DNA from: Streptomyces niger
Lineage (GTDB): Bacteria > Actinomycetota > Actinomycetes > Streptomycetales > Streptomycetaceae
Length of the DNA: 64,000 nucleotides
Assembly (NCBI RefSeq): GCF_000718305.1
Contig: NZ_JOFQ01000007.1
Span: forward strand, 62,001-126,000
Direction of reading: 5' to 3'
The position numbers and the translations under genes are program-made. Positions within the stretch are counted from its first letter, which is position 1; the number at the start of each line of letters is the position of its first letter. Below the pieces are notes generated by a model, which was not told the origin of the DNA, did no database searches, and worked only from the letters and a program-made list of their open reading frames with translations. Positions 1-7,900 of the stretch are shown here, in pieces.

Positions 1-950
1 TAGCCGTATCCGCCGGCCGCGGTCTGCTGCTGCGGATAGCCGTACCCGGGCCGGGGCCCGCCCTGCTCCGGCTGCGGCCCCGGGTAGCCGTACGCGGGGC
101 CCGGCGGCTGCTCGGGCGGTCCCGGGTAGCCGTACGCGGGCGGGCCGGGCGGCATCGGGGGCACGTTCTCCGGATAGCCGTAGGCACCCGCCGGAGCGCC
201 GGTGGACTGCGTCGGCGGTGCGAAGGCCGCGGTGGGCCCGGCGGTCCCGGCGGCCGGCTCGGGGAACGGCACCGGGTCCGGCACCGCCTGCGTGACGTCC
301 TCGGGGCCGGCGGACGGCGGCTCGGGCACCGCGCGGGTCGCGTCCTCCGACCCCGGCGCGGCCGTCGCCCCCTCGGCCGGCCGCTCGGCGCCGGACCCCG
401 CGTCCGAGCCGTCGTCCACCGAGATGCCGAACTCCGTCGCCAGCCCGATCAGTCCGCTGTCGTAGCCCTGGCCCAGCGCCCGGAACTTCCAGGCGTCCGC
501 GCGCCGGTACAGCTCGCCGCAGATCAGCGCGGTCTCCTCGCCGGTCTCCGGCTCCACCTCGAACACCGCCAGTGGCCCGCCGTCTCCCTGTGCCGCGTCG
601 TAGAGCTCCACCCGCAGATCCGGTACCTGCCCGAAGGGGGCGCCGTCCGAGGACGCGGCCAGCACCACCCGGTCCACCGACGGGTCCAGCGCGGCGAGGT
701 CCGCCTCGACGGTGTCGGTCAGCGCGTCGGCCAGCCGCTTCTTGGGCAGGTGACGCACCAGGCCGCTGGGGTGCCGGGGCTGGTTGTAGAAGACGAAGTC
801 CGCGTCCGACCGCACGCGCCCCTCAGGGCCCAACAGCAGCGCCGAGGCGTCCACGTCGGGCACCCCGGTGCCCGGCGTCCAGCGCAGGACGGCCCGTACG
901 GCAGTGGCGTCGAGGGGTACGTTCGACCCCTTCTGCATGGCGTGCGTCAT
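1..950 (-). CDS. TerD-family stress protein, C-terminus off the left edge
   Basis: About 316 codons are visible and the stop lies outside the window. Residues 1-175 form a TerD/CABP domain, opening with QKGSNVPL and carrying the acidic Ca2+-binding pattern PDVDASALLL. TerD proteins are cytosolic Ca2+-binding proteins linked to tellurite and general stress response. After about residue 178 the chain turns into an Ala/Pro/Glu-rich linker and then into repeated YGYP units separated by Pro/Gly, probably a disordered tail. I place the start at 950; an in-frame ATG at 938 (MQKGSN) is equally possible and closer to many homologues. The gene is divergent from the Ter-associated biosynthetic operon at 1178, and the 227-bp gap should hold both promoters. 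Confidence 0.88.
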   Translation of the reverse strand, partial: MTHAMQKGSNVPLDATAVRAVLRWTPGTGVPDVDASALLLGPEGRVRSDADFVFYNQPRHPSGLVRHLPKKRLADALTDTVEADLAALDPSVDRVVLAASSDGAPFGQVPDLRVELYDAAQGDGGPLAVFEVEPETGEETALICGELYRRADAWKFRALGQGYDSGLIGLATEFGISVDDGSDAGSGAERPAEGATAAPGSEDATRAVPEPPSAGPEDVTQAVPDPVPFPEPAAGTAGPTAAFAPPTQSTGAPAGAYGYPENVPPMPPGPPAYGYPGPPEQPPGPAYGYPGPQPEQGGPRPGYGYPQQQTAAGGYG

Positions 951-1177
951 GGCGTCATCCTGCCTGCTGAGCGGGGTGACGGACAACGCGGGGGCGCCCC
1001 GGCGCCGGGAACGGCGGCGTCCCGCACCTGCTTGCCGGGCGCATGACACGTGATTTTCACCTGCGGGGGAACTTTTCACAGGGGCTCACACGTACGATTA
1101 CCGGCCGGATCCGGACATCGGAAGCCGAGGAAAGAACCACAGGGGTGGCCGAATTCCGCCCGCACCCGGGGAGTTGT

Positions 1178-2362
1178 ATGCGTCATTTCGGACACCTGTC
1201 GCCCGACCTGCGCGCGACGCTGTTCCACCAGGAACCGGCGGAGTTCACCGCCGGCTCCCCGCAGCGGCTGCTCGCCGTCGCCCTCGGGGCCACCCTCTAC
1301 TCGCCCGCGACCAGGCCGCGGCTGGCCGCCGACGTGATCAAGCAGGCGGCGCGCGGCGTGGTGTCGATGGTGCTGTGCCTGGAGGACTCCATCGGCGACG
1401 ACGACGTGTCGGCCGGCGAGGACAACCTCGTACGGCAGTTCAATGAGCTGGCCGAAACGGTGACCCGCGAGCCGGCCACCCCGCTGCCCCTGCTCTTCCT
1501 CCGCGTCCGCACCCCCGACCAGATACCCGACCTGGTGCGGCGGCTCGGCCCGGCCGTCCGGCTGCTCTCCGGATTCGTGCTGCCGAAGTTCACCGCGCTG
1601 CGCGGCGTCCCCTTCCTGGAGGCCCTCGCCGCGGCCGAAGCGGCCAGCGGGCAGCGGCTGTTCGCCATGCCGGTCCTGGAGTCCCCCGAGCTGCTCCACC
1701 TGGAGAGCCGGACGGAGACCCTGCAGGGCATCGCCCGCACCGTGGACGCCTACCGGGACCGCGTCCTCGCGCTGCGGCTCGGCGTCACGGACTTCTGCTC
1801 CGCGTACGGCCTGCGCCGCGCGCCGGACATGACCGCGTACGACGTACGGATCGTCGCCTCCGTCATCGCCGACGTCGTCAACGTCCTCGGCCGCGCCGAC
1901 GGCACCGGCTTCACCGTCACCGGGCCGGTCTGGGAGTACTTCCGGCTGCACGAGCGGATGTTCAAGCCCCAGCTGCGGCAGAGCCCCTTCCTGGGGCGCG
2001 CCGAGGAGCTGCGCACCTCCCTCATCGAGCACGCCATGGACGGCCTGCTCCGCGAGATCGAACTGGACCGGGCCAACGGCCTCCAGGGCAAGACCTGCAT
2101 CCACCCCTCGCACGTCGCGCCGGTGCACGCGCTCTCCGTCGTCAGCCACGAGGAGTTCAGCGACGCGGCCGACATCCTGCGCCCCGAGCGCGACGGCGGC
2201 GGCGTCCTGCGCTCCGCGTACACGAACAAGATGAACGAGGTGAAGCCGCACCGCGCCTGGGCGGAGCGCACGCTGCTGCGCGCCGAGGTCTTCGGTGTCG
2301 CGCGCGAGGGCGTCAGCTTCGTGGAACTGCTGGCGGCCGGGCTGCCCGCGGCGGGCGAATGA
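1178..2362 (+). CDS. HpcH/HpaI aldolase / citrate lyase beta-like protein (Ter-associated)
   Basis: A 394-residue CitE-like TIM-barrel protein; sequences such as VVSMVLCLEDSIGDDD and GKTCIHPSHV are typical of the HpcH/HpaI aldolase-CitE superfamily, which cleaves or forms C-C bonds of acyl-CoA or keto acids using a divalent metal held by Glu/Asp. I chose ATG 1178 because GGGGAG precedes it at good spacing; the frame is open upstream to 1043 but shows no domain. Its stop overlaps the next start (ATGA), so translation is coupled. Comparative genomics of Ter systems describes this aldolase as part of an operon with PRTase/TRSP/PELOTA and HAD proteins, predicted to make a nucleoside-like metabolite. 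The actual substrate is unknown. Confidence 0.85.
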   Translation: MRHFGHLSPDLRATLFHQEPAEFTAGSPQRLLAVALGATLYSPATRPRLAADVIKQAARGVVSMVLCLEDSIGDDDVSAGEDNLVRQFNELAETVTREPATPLPLLFLRVRTPDQIPDLVRRLGPAVRLLSGFVLPKFTALRGVPFLEALAAAEAASGQRLFAMPVLESPELLHLESRTETLQGIARTVDAYRDRVLALRLGVTDFCSAYGLRRAPDMTAYDVRIVASVIADVVNVLGRADGTGFTVTGPVWEYFRLHERMFKPQLRQSPFLGRAEELRTSLIEHAMDGLLREIELDRANGLQGKTCIHPSHVAPVHALSVVSHEEFSDAADILRPERDGGGVLRSAYTNKMNEVKPHRAWAERTLLRAEVFGVAREGVSFVELLAAGLPAAGE

Positions 2363-4911
2363 CACAGCGGACCGAGAACGACCAGCACGGTACGGAAGGA
2401 AAGAACACGGTGGTGTGGACCGGCGAGTGGGTCGCGGAGCGGCTCGGGGTCGAACTGAACGGTGCGGCCGAGCTGCCCGGCCTGGTGGGGCTCGCGCTGC
2501 GGCGCAACCCCAAGCGGGCCCACCTGCTGGTGTCGCAGGTACTCGGCAAGCACGTGCCGCAGCGCCCGTCGGTGGTGTACGACGCGGGGTACGGCCTGGG
2601 GCGGCGGGTGCGTGAGCTGCTCGGTGACGAGGCGGCGGCGCGTGCCGTGGTCCTCGGATACGCCGAGACCGCCACCGGGCTCGGGCACAGCGTCGCCGAC
2701 GGCCTGGCGCTCGCCCCGTACGTGCACTCCACCCGGCGCCCCGTGGCCGGCGTCGAGCAGGCCGGCGGCTTCGAGGAGGAGCACAGCCACGCCACCTCGC
2801 ACCTCCTGCTGCCCGAGGACCGCGCCCTGCTCACCGGCGACGGCCCGCTGGTCCTGGTCGACGACGAGTTCTCCACCGGGCGCACGGTCCTCAACACCGT
2901 CGCCGCCCTGCACGCCCGCTTCCCCCGCCCGCGGTACGTGATCGTGGCCCTCACCGACATGCGGTCGGCGGCGGACCGCGCCCGGCTGGAGAAGTTCGCC
3001 GCCGACCTGGGGACACGGGTCGACCTCGTCGCCCTGGCGGCGGGCACGGTGGGGCTCCCGGACGGGGTACTGGAGCGCGGGCAGGAGCTCGTGGCGCGGT
3101 ACGAGCCGGACGGTGCCGCCGCACCGGCCGAAGCCGCACCGGCCGGCGTCACCCGCGTCGACCTGGCCTGGCCCGCCGGCCTCCCCGACGGCGGCCGGCA
3201 CGGCTTCACCCCCGCCCACCGGGCCCGCCTGGAGGCCGCGCTGCCGGACATGGCGGCCCGGATCGCCGCGGCGCTGGGGGAGACCGGACGCACGGCGGAC
3301 GCCCGCGTCCTCGTCCTCGGCAACGAGGAGCTGATGTACGCGCCGCTGCGGCTGGCCGGCGCGCTGGACGAGGCGCTGCCTGCCGAGGTCCGCTTCTCCA
3401 CCACCACCCGCTCCCCGGTGCTCGCCGTCGACCACCCCGGCTACGCCATCCGCACCCGGCTCACCTTCCCGGCCCACGACCGCCCGGTGGACGGCCCCGG
3501 CGAGCGGTACGCCTACAACGTCGCGCCCGGCACCGACCGGGACCGCCGCTTCGACGCGGTCCTCGCGCTCGTCGACTCGGCCGGCGACACCCCCGAACTG
3601 CACGCCCCCGACGGCCTGCTGGCCGCCCTCGCCCCGCACACCGACCGCCTGCTCCTCGGCGTCGTCCCCGCGTACGTACCGCCGTCGCCCGCGGCGCCGG
3701 ACGTGCTCCGCCCCCGTACGGAGGTCCGTACCGACATGCCGGCGCCCCTGCGCGGCCCCGCCTTCTCCTCCTACGCCGCCGACGACGTCGGCTGGCTGCT
3801 CCAGGACTTCTCCGACGTCACCCTCGAAGCACCCACCGAGGAGCGCGAGGAGGCCATCCAGCGCGGCGGCGCGCACTACGCCGAGTCGCTGCCCGTCGAG
3901 TACCAGCCCAGCGCGGAGTACCAGGCCCTCTTCCACGCGGCGCTGGAGACCTCGGCGGGCCGCATCGCCCGAGCCGTCGGCGCCGTCACCGAGACGGTCC
4001 TCGCCGAGCTCCCCCAGCGCCGAAAGCGCCGGGGGGACCCCCATCCCCGCCCGGTCCTGGTCTCGCTCGCCCGCGCCGGCACCCCCGTCGGCGTCCTGAT
4101 GCGCCGCTGGGCCCGGTACGCGCACGGCCTGGACCTCCCGCACTACGCCATATCGATCGTGCGCGGCCGCGGCATCGACACCACCGCGCTGCGCTGGCTC
4201 GCCGCCCACCACGACCCGGCCGACGTGGTCTTCGTCGACGGCTGGACCGGCAAGGGCGCGATCACCCGCGAACTGGCCCAGGCCCTGGCCGACTTCCCCG
4301 GCGCCGCCTTCGACCCGCGGATCGCGGTCCTCGCCGACCCCGGCGGCTGCGTGGAGACCTACGGCACCCGCGACGACTTCCTGATCCCGTCCGCCTGCCT
4401 GAACTCCACCGTCTCCGGCCTGATCTCCCGCACCGTGCTCCGCGCCGACCTGGTCGGCCCGGACGACTTCCACGGCGCGAAGTTCTACCGCGACCTGGCG
4501 GACACCGACGTCTCCCGGCACTTCCTCGACACCGTCGCGGCCCGCTTCGCCGACGTCGCGGCGGACGCCCGCGCCGACGCCGACGCGCTGCTCGCCGCCG
4601 ACCGCACCCCCACCTGGGCCGGCTGGGCCGCCGTGGAACGGATCAGCGAGACGTACGGCATCCACGACGTGAACCTCGTCAAGCCCGGCGTCGGCGAGAC
4701 CACCCGCGTCCTGCTGCGCCGCGTCCCCTGGAAGATCCTCGCGCGCAAGGGCGCGGGCGCCGACCTCGAACACATCCGGCTGCTGGCCGCCCAGCGCGGC
4801 GTACCGGTGGAGGAGACCGACGACCTGCCGTACAGCTGCGTCGGACTGATCCACCCGCGGTACACCCGCGGCGCGACCGGCGCCGACGGCAGGGCGGTGG
4901 CGGCCAAGTGA
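2359..4911 (+). CDS. Fused phosphoribosyltransferase-TRSP-StiP/PRTase-PELOTA protein (Ter-associated)
   Basis: 850 residues in one chain. Residues 1-235 are an orotate-PRTase-like domain with a PRPP loop (VLVDDEFSTGRT, about 164-175). About 255-440 is the TRSP region. From about 465 (SSYAADDVGWLL) a second PRTase-like domain of the StiP type follows, with its own PRPP-like loop VVFVDGWTGKGA near 618-630. The last 65 residues (RVPWKILARKGAGA to LIHPRY) resemble a PELOTA/L7Ae RNA-binding domain. In many genomes these are separate genes of the Ter biosynthetic operon; here they are fused. ATG 2359 overlaps the upstream stop and the stop overlaps the HAD start. Nucleotides 4009-4045 are a hairpin repeat inserted in frame between helices. 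Function inferred: phosphoribosyl transfer onto a base-like acceptor. Confidence 0.85.
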   Translation: MTQRTENDQHGTEGKNTVVWTGEWVAERLGVELNGAAELPGLVGLALRRNPKRAHLLVSQVLGKHVPQRPSVVYDAGYGLGRRVRELLGDEAAARAVVLGYAETATGLGHSVADGLALAPYVHSTRRPVAGVEQAGGFEEEHSHATSHLLLPEDRALLTGDGPLVLVDDEFSTGRTVLNTVAALHARFPRPRYVIVALTDMRSAADRARLEKFAADLGTRVDLVALAAGTVGLPDGVLERGQELVARYEPDGAAAPAEAAPAGVTRVDLAWPAGLPDGGRHGFTPAHRARLEAALPDMAARIAAALGETGRTADARVLVLGNEELMYAPLRLAGALDEALPAEVRFSTTTRSPVLAVDHPGYAIRTRLTFPAHDRPVDGPGERYAYNVAPGTDRDRRFDAVLALVDSAGDTPELHAPDGLLAALAPHTDRLLLGVVPAYVPPSPAAPDVLRPRTEVRTDMPAPLRGPAFSSYAADDVGWLLQDFSDVTLEAPTEEREEAIQRGGAHYAESLPVEYQPSAEYQALFHAALETSAGRIARAVGAVTETVLAELPQRRKRRGDPHPRPVLVSLARAGTPVGVLMRRWARYAHGLDLPHYAISIVRGRGIDTTALRWLAAHHDPADVVFVDGWTGKGAITRELAQALADFPGAAFDPRIAVLADPGGCVETYGTRDDFLIPSACLNSTVSGLISRTVLRADLVGPDDFHGAKFYRDLADTDVSRHFLDTVAARFADVAADARADADALLAADRTPTWAGWAAVERISETYGIHDVNLVKPGVGETTRVLLRRVPWKILARKGAGADLEHIRLLAAQRGVPVEETDDLPYSCVGLIHPRYTRGATGADGRAVAAK
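4009..4045. repeat. Interspersed hairpin repeat inserted in frame in the PRTase gene
   Basis: A C-run, a GCGC-CGAAA-GCGC hairpin and a G-run followed by ACCCC lie inside the second PRTase domain. The encoded stretch (PQRRKRRGDPHP) is basic and unlike its surroundings, breaking what would otherwise read ...VLAEL/RPVLVSLARAG. The layout resembles short palindromic repeats scattered in Streptomyces genomes. Confidence 0.55.
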
Positions 4912-5747
4912 CCGGATCGCCGACGTCCGTGCTGGTCGCCAGCGACCTGGACCGCACGCTCATCTACTCCGCCGCGGCCCTCGGCCTGACCGGGCCCGAC
5001 GCGCAGGCGCCCCGGCTGCTCTGCGTCGAGGTGTACGACCACAAGCCGCTGTCGTACCTCACCGAGACCGCGGCCGCGCTGCTCGCCACCCTCGCGACCG
5101 CCCGCGGCGCCTGCTTCGTCCCGGCCACCACCCGCACCCGCGAGCAGTACGGCCGCATCCGTCTCCCGGGGCCCGCACCCCGGTTCGCGGTGTGCGCGAA
5201 CGGCGGCCACCTCCTCGTCGACGGCGAGTCCGACCCGGACTGGCAGCGGACGGTCACGGCCCGGCTGGCCGCCGAGTGCGCCCCGCTGGACGAGGTCCGG
5301 GCGCACCTGCTGCGTACCGCGGACGAATCCTGGCTGCTGAAGGAGCGGACCGCCGAGGACCTCTTCGCGTACCTCGTCGTGGACCGCGCGCGGCTGCCGG
5401 AGACCTGGGTGAAGGACCTCGCGGGCTGGGCCGAGGGGCGCGGCTGGGCCGTCTCCGTCCAGGGCCGGAAGATCTACGCCGTGCCGAAGCCGCTCACGAA
5501 GAGCGCGGCGGTCCGCGAGGCAGCGCGGCGCGCGGGCGCCGACCGCGTCGTCGCGGCCGGCGACTCCCTGCTGGACGCCGACCTGCTGCTCGCGGCGGAC
5601 CGCGGCTGGCGTCCGGGCCACGGCGAACTGGCCGCGGCGGGCTGGTCGGCGCCGCACGTCACCGCGCTGGAAGAGCGCGGCGCGGCGGCGGGGGAGGAGA
5701 TCGTCAGGGCGTTCCTGGGCGAGGTGGCGGACGCCCGGGAACGCTGA
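4908..5747 (+). CDS. HAD-superfamily phosphatase (Ter-associated)
   Basis: 279 residues. HAD motif I is SDLDRTLIY with nucleophile Asp13 and general acid Asp15, and the C-terminal motif IV is AAGDSLLDADLL, giving the Mg2+-binding aspartates. A C2-type cap fits between them (about residues 80-190). GTG 4908 overlaps the stop of the PRTase fusion (GTGA), making this the third coupled gene of the operon. In Ter-associated biosynthetic operons a HAD enzyme is predicted to dephosphorylate the product of the PRTase steps; that role is inference here. The gene ends 23 bp before the convergent FmdB gene. Confidence 0.86.
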   Translation: MTGSPTSVLVASDLDRTLIYSAAALGLTGPDAQAPRLLCVEVYDHKPLSYLTETAAALLATLATARGACFVPATTRTREQYGRIRLPGPAPRFAVCANGGHLLVDGESDPDWQRTVTARLAAECAPLDEVRAHLLRTADESWLLKERTAEDLFAYLVVDRARLPETWVKDLAGWAEGRGWAVSVQGRKIYAVPKPLTKSAAVREAARRAGADRVVAAGDSLLDADLLLAADRGWRPGHGELAAAGWSAPHVTALEERGAAAGEEIVRAFLGEVADARER

Positions 5748-5770
5748 GAACGCAGCCGGAGCGGGGCGGC

Positions 5771-5983
5771 TCAGCCGCAGCAACCGCCCCCGCAGCAGCC
5801 GCCGCCACCGCCGCCGCTCGGGGCCGGTGCGGCGGCGGTACCGCCCACCGCCACGGCGGACAGCAGCTTCACCGTGTCCGCATGTCCCTCGGGGCAGGGC
5901 GCGGGCGCGGCGGACTCGGCCATCGGCCGGCTGACCTCGAAGGTCGTCTCACAGGAGCGGCAGCGGTACTCGTATCGGGGCAT
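5771..5983 (-). CDS. FmdB-family zinc-ribbon protein
   Basis: 70 residues starting MPRYEYRCRSCETTFEV. The first CxxC knuckle (CRSC) is followed by a single further Cys-containing segment (CPEGH), the usual putative regulatory FmdB/CxxC zinc ribbon. The C-terminus is a Gly/Cys-rich tail (GGGGGGCCGGGCCG) common in Streptomyces members. The start at 5983 is chosen because the family invariably begins MPxYEYxC; upstream codons in frame are unrelated. The family is annotated from FmdB, but no biochemical function is established. Its first codons overlap the end of the decayed kinase remnant in the same orientation. Confidence 0.9.
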   Translation of the reverse strand: MPRYEYRCRSCETTFEVSRPMAESAAPAPCPEGHADTVKLLSAVAVGGTAAAPAPSGGGGGGCCGGGCCG

Positions 5984-6338
5984 GGCCCAAGAATACGGCG
6001 CGCGGGCCTCGCGAACCGGCGTGCGGGCAGGCCAACTCCCGCACACCGAGGGCTCGCCGCGTACCGGGGCCCGACCCGTCCGCGCACCACCCGGCCCGTC
6101 CGCGCACCACCGTGCCCGGCGCCGCGCCCGGCATGCCCAGTTCGGCGCGGGGCGGGGCGCCCTCCCGGTCGCCGGGCTTCAGCGGACCGCTGCCGCGCAG
6201 CGCCACCATCGTCTCGCCGAGGGGCAGCACCTCCGGCACGCCTCTGTGCGCGCCGGGCGTGCCCGCAACCGCGGCAGCCGTGCCCGCAACCGCACGAGCC
6301 GTGCCCCCGACCGCAGGAGCCGTGCACGCGCCGCTCAC
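5949..6338 (-). pseudogene. Remnant of 2-keto-3-deoxygluconate kinase (PfkB family), truncated
   Basis: A GTG at 6338 overlaps the KDPG aldolase stop (GTGA), as expected for a coupled downstream gene. After about 35 low-complexity residues the frame reads VPEVLPLGETMVALRGSG, the N-terminal strand of PfkB/KDG kinases. Homology stops within about ten residues (KPGDREG), and the frame drifts through Arg/Gly-rich sequence to a stop at 5949. The roughly 300-residue body with the GAGD catalytic motif and ATP site is absent; the next gene (FmdB) starts inside the frame. Most of the kinase has been deleted, leaving the aldolase without its Entner-Doudoroff partner at this locus. Confidence 0.6.
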
Positions 6339-6973
6339 GCCAGCCCCTCCGCGCCCTCCGCGCACTCGGTCAGGAAGTCCGCGGCGCGGCGCCGCAGCCC
6401 GGCCAGGTCGCCGCCGTCCGCCGCGTCCCCGATCAGCGGCGAGCCGACGCCCACCGCCACCGCGCCGGCCGCCAGATACGCGCGCGCCGCCGCCGCGTCC
6501 ACCCCGCCCACCGGCACGAACGGCAGCTCGGGGAAGGGCGCCCGCAGCGCTTTGAGGTACGCGGGCCCGCCGATCGACGCCGGGAAGAGCTTCAGGGCCG
6601 TCGCGCCCGCGGCCCGCGCCGCGATCACCTCGGTCGGCGTCAGCACCCCGGCCACCACCGGCAGCTCGCGCCGTACGCACTCGTCGACGCCCGCGCCCAG
6701 CCCCGGCGTGACCGCCAGGTTCGCGCCGGCCTCGGCGGCCCGCTCGACGTCCTCGGCGGTGGTGACCGTGCCCGCGCCGAGCCATGCGTCGGGACCCAGC
6801 TCCTGCCGCGCCCGCCGGATCACGCCGAGCGCGTCAGCGCCGCTGAGCGAGACCTCGATCAGCCGCACCCCCGCCTCGGCCAGGGTCATGACCGTACGGA
6901 AGGAGGCCTCCGGGTCCTTGCCGCGGATGACGGCGAGGAGTCGCCCGGCCCGGAGCGCTGTGCTGAAGTCCAT
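6335..6973 (-). CDS. eda: 2-dehydro-3-deoxy-6-phosphogluconate (KDPG) aldolase
   Basis: 212 residues, close to the usual length of Eda. It cleaves KDPG to pyruvate and glyceraldehyde-3-phosphate (and often 4-hydroxy-2-oxoglutarate) by a class I Schiff-base mechanism. The Schiff-base lysine is Lys128 in ALKLFPAS, the general acid/base glutamate is Glu40 in LIEVSL, and the phosphate-binding loops VTPGLGAG and VPVGGVD are present. ATG 6973 is preceded by GGGAGAATC. The downstream kinase gene is broken, so KDPG or KDG must be phosphorylated or supplied elsewhere. Confidence 0.93.
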   Translation of the reverse strand: MDFSTALRAGRLLAVIRGKDPEASFRTVMTLAEAGVRLIEVSLSGADALGVIRRARQELGPDAWLGAGTVTTAEDVERAAEAGANLAVTPGLGAGVDECVRRELPVVAGVLTPTEVIAARAAGATALKLFPASIGGPAYLKALRAPFPELPFVPVGGVDAAAARAYLAAGAVAVGVGSPLIGDAADGGDLAGLRRRAADFLTECAEGAEGLA

Positions 6974-7137
6974 GATTCTCCCGGTGGGTGCGGCGTGCGG
7001 TCCTGTTGCCGCCCATTCTGAATCCCGCCTCCGGCGCGCCCCCGAAGGCGCGGCTCCTGCTCCGCCCGCCCCTCGACCCGCGTGATACGTGCCTCGCCCA
7101 CCACGACGTCCTCCTCCGGCCGGCCGCTACGACCCCG

Positions 7138-7767
7138 TCACGCTCCCTTTCTCCGACGGGCTCCGCCACGGGGCAGCGTGCCGTCCTGCCGCGCTTTCCG
7201 CACCAGGGCGGCCTGCTGCGGGGACAGCCGGGAGGAGCGGAACACCTGATCGGGGTGGCGGGCGCGCCAGTACGGGTTGTCGTGCGGCAGGCCGCCGCTG
7301 ACCCGGCCGTACATGCCGAAGACCAGCAGCATCAGCCCGACCACGAAGCTGAAGAGGACGTTCTGGAGGCGGAAGGCGAGGAAGTTGAAGTCGGTCTCCA
7401 GGATCGCCAGGTTGAGGAAGCCGCTCAGCAGGAAGGCGACGCCCAGCACGGCGTTCAGGGTGGAGGCGACGTTCCCGCCGATCACCATGCCCACGAAGAG
7501 CAGCAGGCCGATCACGATGGACAGCACGCTCAGCGCGCCGTTGGTGTTCAGGCCCGCGACCGTGTCGCCGCCGGTGTCGAAGAATCCGATCCGGTCGATC
7601 AGGCCGAGGATGCCGAAGGCGACGAGGACCAGCCCCATCAACCCGGCACCGAACCGGTAGAACCGGCTCAGCCGGTGGTCGACGGGCAGGTGCTCGTCGA
7701 GCGTGATGCGCCGACGGGAACGAGAGGGGAAAGGCCCGCGAAGGGCGTGGCCGTGGCCGACAGCCAT
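7138..7767 (-). CDS. DUF4383 membrane protein
   Basis: 209 residues. After an N-terminal basic stretch there are four hydrophobic helices: FGAGLMGLVLVAFGILGLI, LSVLSIVIGLLLFVGMV, LNAVLGVAFLLSGFLNL and LFSFVVGLMLLVFGMYG. This is the DUF4383 four-helix layout of unknown function. ATG 7767 is chosen because AAAGGAGG precedes it by six bases; the frame is open further upstream without homology. The C-terminus is cytosolic, basic and rich in Arg. No partner gene is evident; the flanking genes are transcribed in the same direction at some distance. Confidence 0.82.
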   Translation of the reverse strand: MAVGHGHALRGPFPSRSRRRITLDEHLPVDHRLSRFYRFGAGLMGLVLVAFGILGLIDRIGFFDTGGDTVAGLNTNGALSVLSIVIGLLLFVGMVIGGNVASTLNAVLGVAFLLSGFLNLAILETDFNFLAFRLQNVLFSFVVGLMLLVFGMYGRVSGGLPHDNPYWRARHPDQVFRSSRLSPQQAALVRKARQDGTLPRGGARRRKGA

Positions 7768-7900
7768 GACCGGCCTCCTTTGCACAGACGTACGCGGAGC
7801 GACCGCCGGCGAAACGGAGTGACCGCCGGAGGAGCCGTACTTCCCTCCACCTTCCGCCGCGGGGAGCGCGGGCGCCATCGCAGGCGTGCCGGCGGCGCGA

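Noticed and set aside
1750..4854. A 1034-codon open frame on the minus strand
   Set aside because: It lies antisense to the aldolase and PRTase genes. Long antisense frames are usual in GC-rich DNA, and its translation is low-complexity without domains.
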